From Promethearchaeota archaeon (lineage in GTDB: Archaea; Asgardarchaeota; Lokiarchaeia; Sigyniarchaeales; SOKP01), in NCBI GenBank assembly GCA_019057355.1, contig DXJM01000419.1, positions 1 to 7,532 of the forward strand: a stretch of 7,532 nucleotides of DNA, read 5' to 3'. The position numbers and the translations under genes were made by a program. The notes under the pieces are model-generated. The model had not been told where the DNA came from. It saw nothing but the letters and a program-made list of their open reading frames with translations, and did not search any database. Every line of letters begins with the position of its first letter. Position 1 is the first letter of the stretch. Of this stretch, positions 6,768 to 7,532 are shown piece by piece.

Positions 6768-6777
6768 AAATTTATAA
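6768..6777 (-). promoter_or_regulatory. Putative TATA box of the toxin-antitoxin operon
   Basis: On the minus strand TTATAAATTT is centred about 29 bases before the ATG at 6744, so transcription would start a few bases before or at the ATG. It is the only promoter-like element close to either gene of the pair. Confidence 0.45.
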
Positions 6778-6792
6778 CGAAATTTTCTTTCG
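6778..6792. promoter_or_regulatory. Inverted repeat beside the TATA box, possible operator
   Basis: CGAAA, five bases, then TTTCG form an inverted repeat right upstream of the TATA box; the inner GAAAATTTTC (on the minus strand) is itself a palindrome. The position suits a site where the toxin-antitoxin complex binds to control its own operon. No binding evidence exists, and AT-rich DNA gives such repeats by chance. Confidence 0.3.
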
Positions 6793-7163
6793 CGATCGGT
6801 TTTTTTATTTTTATTTTTATTTTATTAAGCTTTCAAGACGTCTACTCTAAAAAGAAAAAAGTATTGTGGAAAACGGACATTTATGTCAGAGGGGATTTTT
6901 TTCTTTATCCCTTACAGGCTGGTTAGAATAATTAAAAACCATTTTTATCATCAGATTCAACATTAAGGACATATAACCAGATATATCCATATATTATTGA
7001 ATTAACATTAAATCCAGTATTTTTATTAAATTTTTCGATAAAAGTTATATTTAAGATGAAGAGATTATATATACGAAATGTTATTAGTAATATAATAACA
7101 TTTACTGAAAGTTGATTCAAGAAAGCAACGATTACACCACAAAAATATGCTGCTACGAAGAAA
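6793..7163. other. Stretch without a supported gene
   Basis: About 370 very AT-rich bases. Frames on both strands give hydrophobic, low-complexity reads without family motifs. The minus-strand frame ending at 6932 has a somewhat protein-like end (EKFNKNTGFNVNSI) but no promoter or recognisable domain. The only clear structure is the hairpin at 7076-7103. Confidence 0.5.
7076..7103. repeat. Perfect 11-bp inverted repeat with 6-base loop
   Basis: AAATGTTATTA (7076-7086) is followed by GTAATA and then its exact reverse complement TAATAACATTT (7093-7103). As RNA or ssDNA it would fold into a hairpin. It has no following T run, so it is not an obvious terminator; an operator or the end of a lost mobile element is possible. 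Confidence 0.7.
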
Positions 7164-7427
7164 TTACATTATTGAGTTTTCATGATGGTTAGATAGATAT
7201 GTTTCGTAAATTTCATCTAGCATTTTCAGGTCCCATTCGGAAGGTTTTTTCTTTGACTTACCTCATGAATTAAAAATTCCCAATCTCCATCGGACGAGCA
7301 GACCATAGAGAATAATAATTATTAATCTATCATCAAGACCAGAATCATACTTTTGATATTCAAGCATGACATCATCAATTTGATAGTGACAAGCTTTGGA
7401 TGAAATACGTGATTGAATTAAAGAGGT
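7164..7427 (-). pseudogene. Broken minus-strand frame, family not recognised
   Basis: The minus strand reads coherently for 87 codons from after a TGA (7428-7430) to a TAA (7164-7166), with one in-frame TGA at 7263-7265. The first part contains ACHYQIDDVMLEYQKY and GLDDRLIIIILYGLLVRW; after the stop comes KKKPSEWDLKMLDEIYETYL. The amphipathic, helix-rich reading on both sides of the stop, in one frame, suggests one protein with a nonsense mutation. No ATG stands at its start. An internal ATG (in DDVMLEY) could give a short peptide. It lies just downstream of the second ArdC-like copy, in the same orientation. I do not know the family. Confidence 0.4.
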
Positions 7428-7532
7428 TCAATCTCAAAAGATTTCCAGTCAGGGTATTAATCCACGAGAGCAATATCCTTTTGGAGGCTGAATTCAATGG
7501 AGTTCTCGACATGCCTTCTTCTACCGCTCCTC
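7418..7532. repeat. Direct repeat, copy 2 (partner at 5068-5182), cut by the window end
   Basis: Second copy of the repeat. It is 77/77 identical to 5106-5182 from 7456 to the last base, and 31/38 identical in the 38 bases before that. It reaches the window edge, so its true length cannot be seen. Confidence 0.9.
7457..7532 (-). CDS. ArdC-like gene, 3' end, copy 2, runs off the window
   Basis: The last 24 residues and stop of the same protein as at 5107-5412 (minus), from RSGRRRHVENS to KDIALVD, encoded by identical bases. Whether this copy is complete upstream cannot be seen. An intact copy here would be the likely source of the fragment at 5107-5412. The broken frame at 7164-7427 lies directly downstream. 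Confidence 0.5.
   Translation of the reverse strand, partial: RSGRRRHVENSIEFSLQKDIALVD

Noticed and set aside
6735..6926. Plus-strand frame with a hydrophobic N-terminus
   Set aside because: It starts with a TTG inside the antitoxin gene, covers the antitoxin promoter and has no recognisable domain.
6932..7120. Minus-strand frame of 62 residues
   Set aside because: Very AT-rich and hydrophobic, without a domain; its 5' part contains the 11-bp hairpin. It cannot be supported as a gene.
1..7532. CRISPR array beside the Cas4-like gene
   Set aside because: No regularly spaced repeats of 20-40 bases occur in the window.

Overview
The window is AT-rich and looks archaeal. The evidence is a DUF4143-type archaeal ATPase, TATA-box-like elements about 25-29 bases upstream of several start codons with no clear Shine-Dalgarno sequence (leaderless or nearly leaderless transcripts), and T-rich termination signals. 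Low GC, loosely packed genes and protein phrasing suggest a Lokiarchaeia-like Asgard archaeon, but that is inference and nothing here proves it.

The window reads as an accessory or defence-type island in which intact genes alternate with decaying ones. From left to right: the tail of an unrecognised reading frame (1-126); an intact Cas4/RecB-like PD-(D/E)XK nuclease with a four-cysteine Fe-S pattern (144-1106); the remnant of an Smr-like gene (1230-1400); an intact archaeal AAA+ ATPase with a DUF4143 tail (1599-2906); an N-terminally truncated HepT-like HEPN toxin with no antitoxin (2971-3303, minus); and an intact DprA/Smf-family protein (3552-4529). DprA is followed by a phosphoribosyltransferase-like partner killed by several in-frame stops (4534-5067).

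Next comes the 3' part of an ArdC-like (zincin-type) gene on the minus strand (5107-5412), then the C-terminal part of an unrecognised, possibly winged-helix, protein (5546-5941). An apparently complete toxin-antitoxin pair lies on the minus strand: a TacT-like GNAT toxin (5988-6494) preceded by a small unrecognised probable antitoxin (6496-6744) with its own promoter. About 370 bases follow with only an 11-bp hairpin, then a broken minus-strand frame (7164-7427). The window ends inside a second copy of the ArdC-like 3' end.

The two ArdC-like ends form a direct repeat offset by exactly 2350 bases. They are identical over the last 77 bases and about 82% identical over the 38 bases beside them. 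The 77-base length matches a common assembler k-mer, so position 7532 may be a contig end inside a longer repeat.

Functionally, the likely live components are the nuclease, the ATPase, DprA and the GNAT toxin-antitoxin pair. The PRTase-like partner of DprA, the Smr-like gene and the antitoxin partner of HepT are dead or missing. The strongest candidate for an interesting system is the DprA + PRTase pair, seen here in a decayed state.
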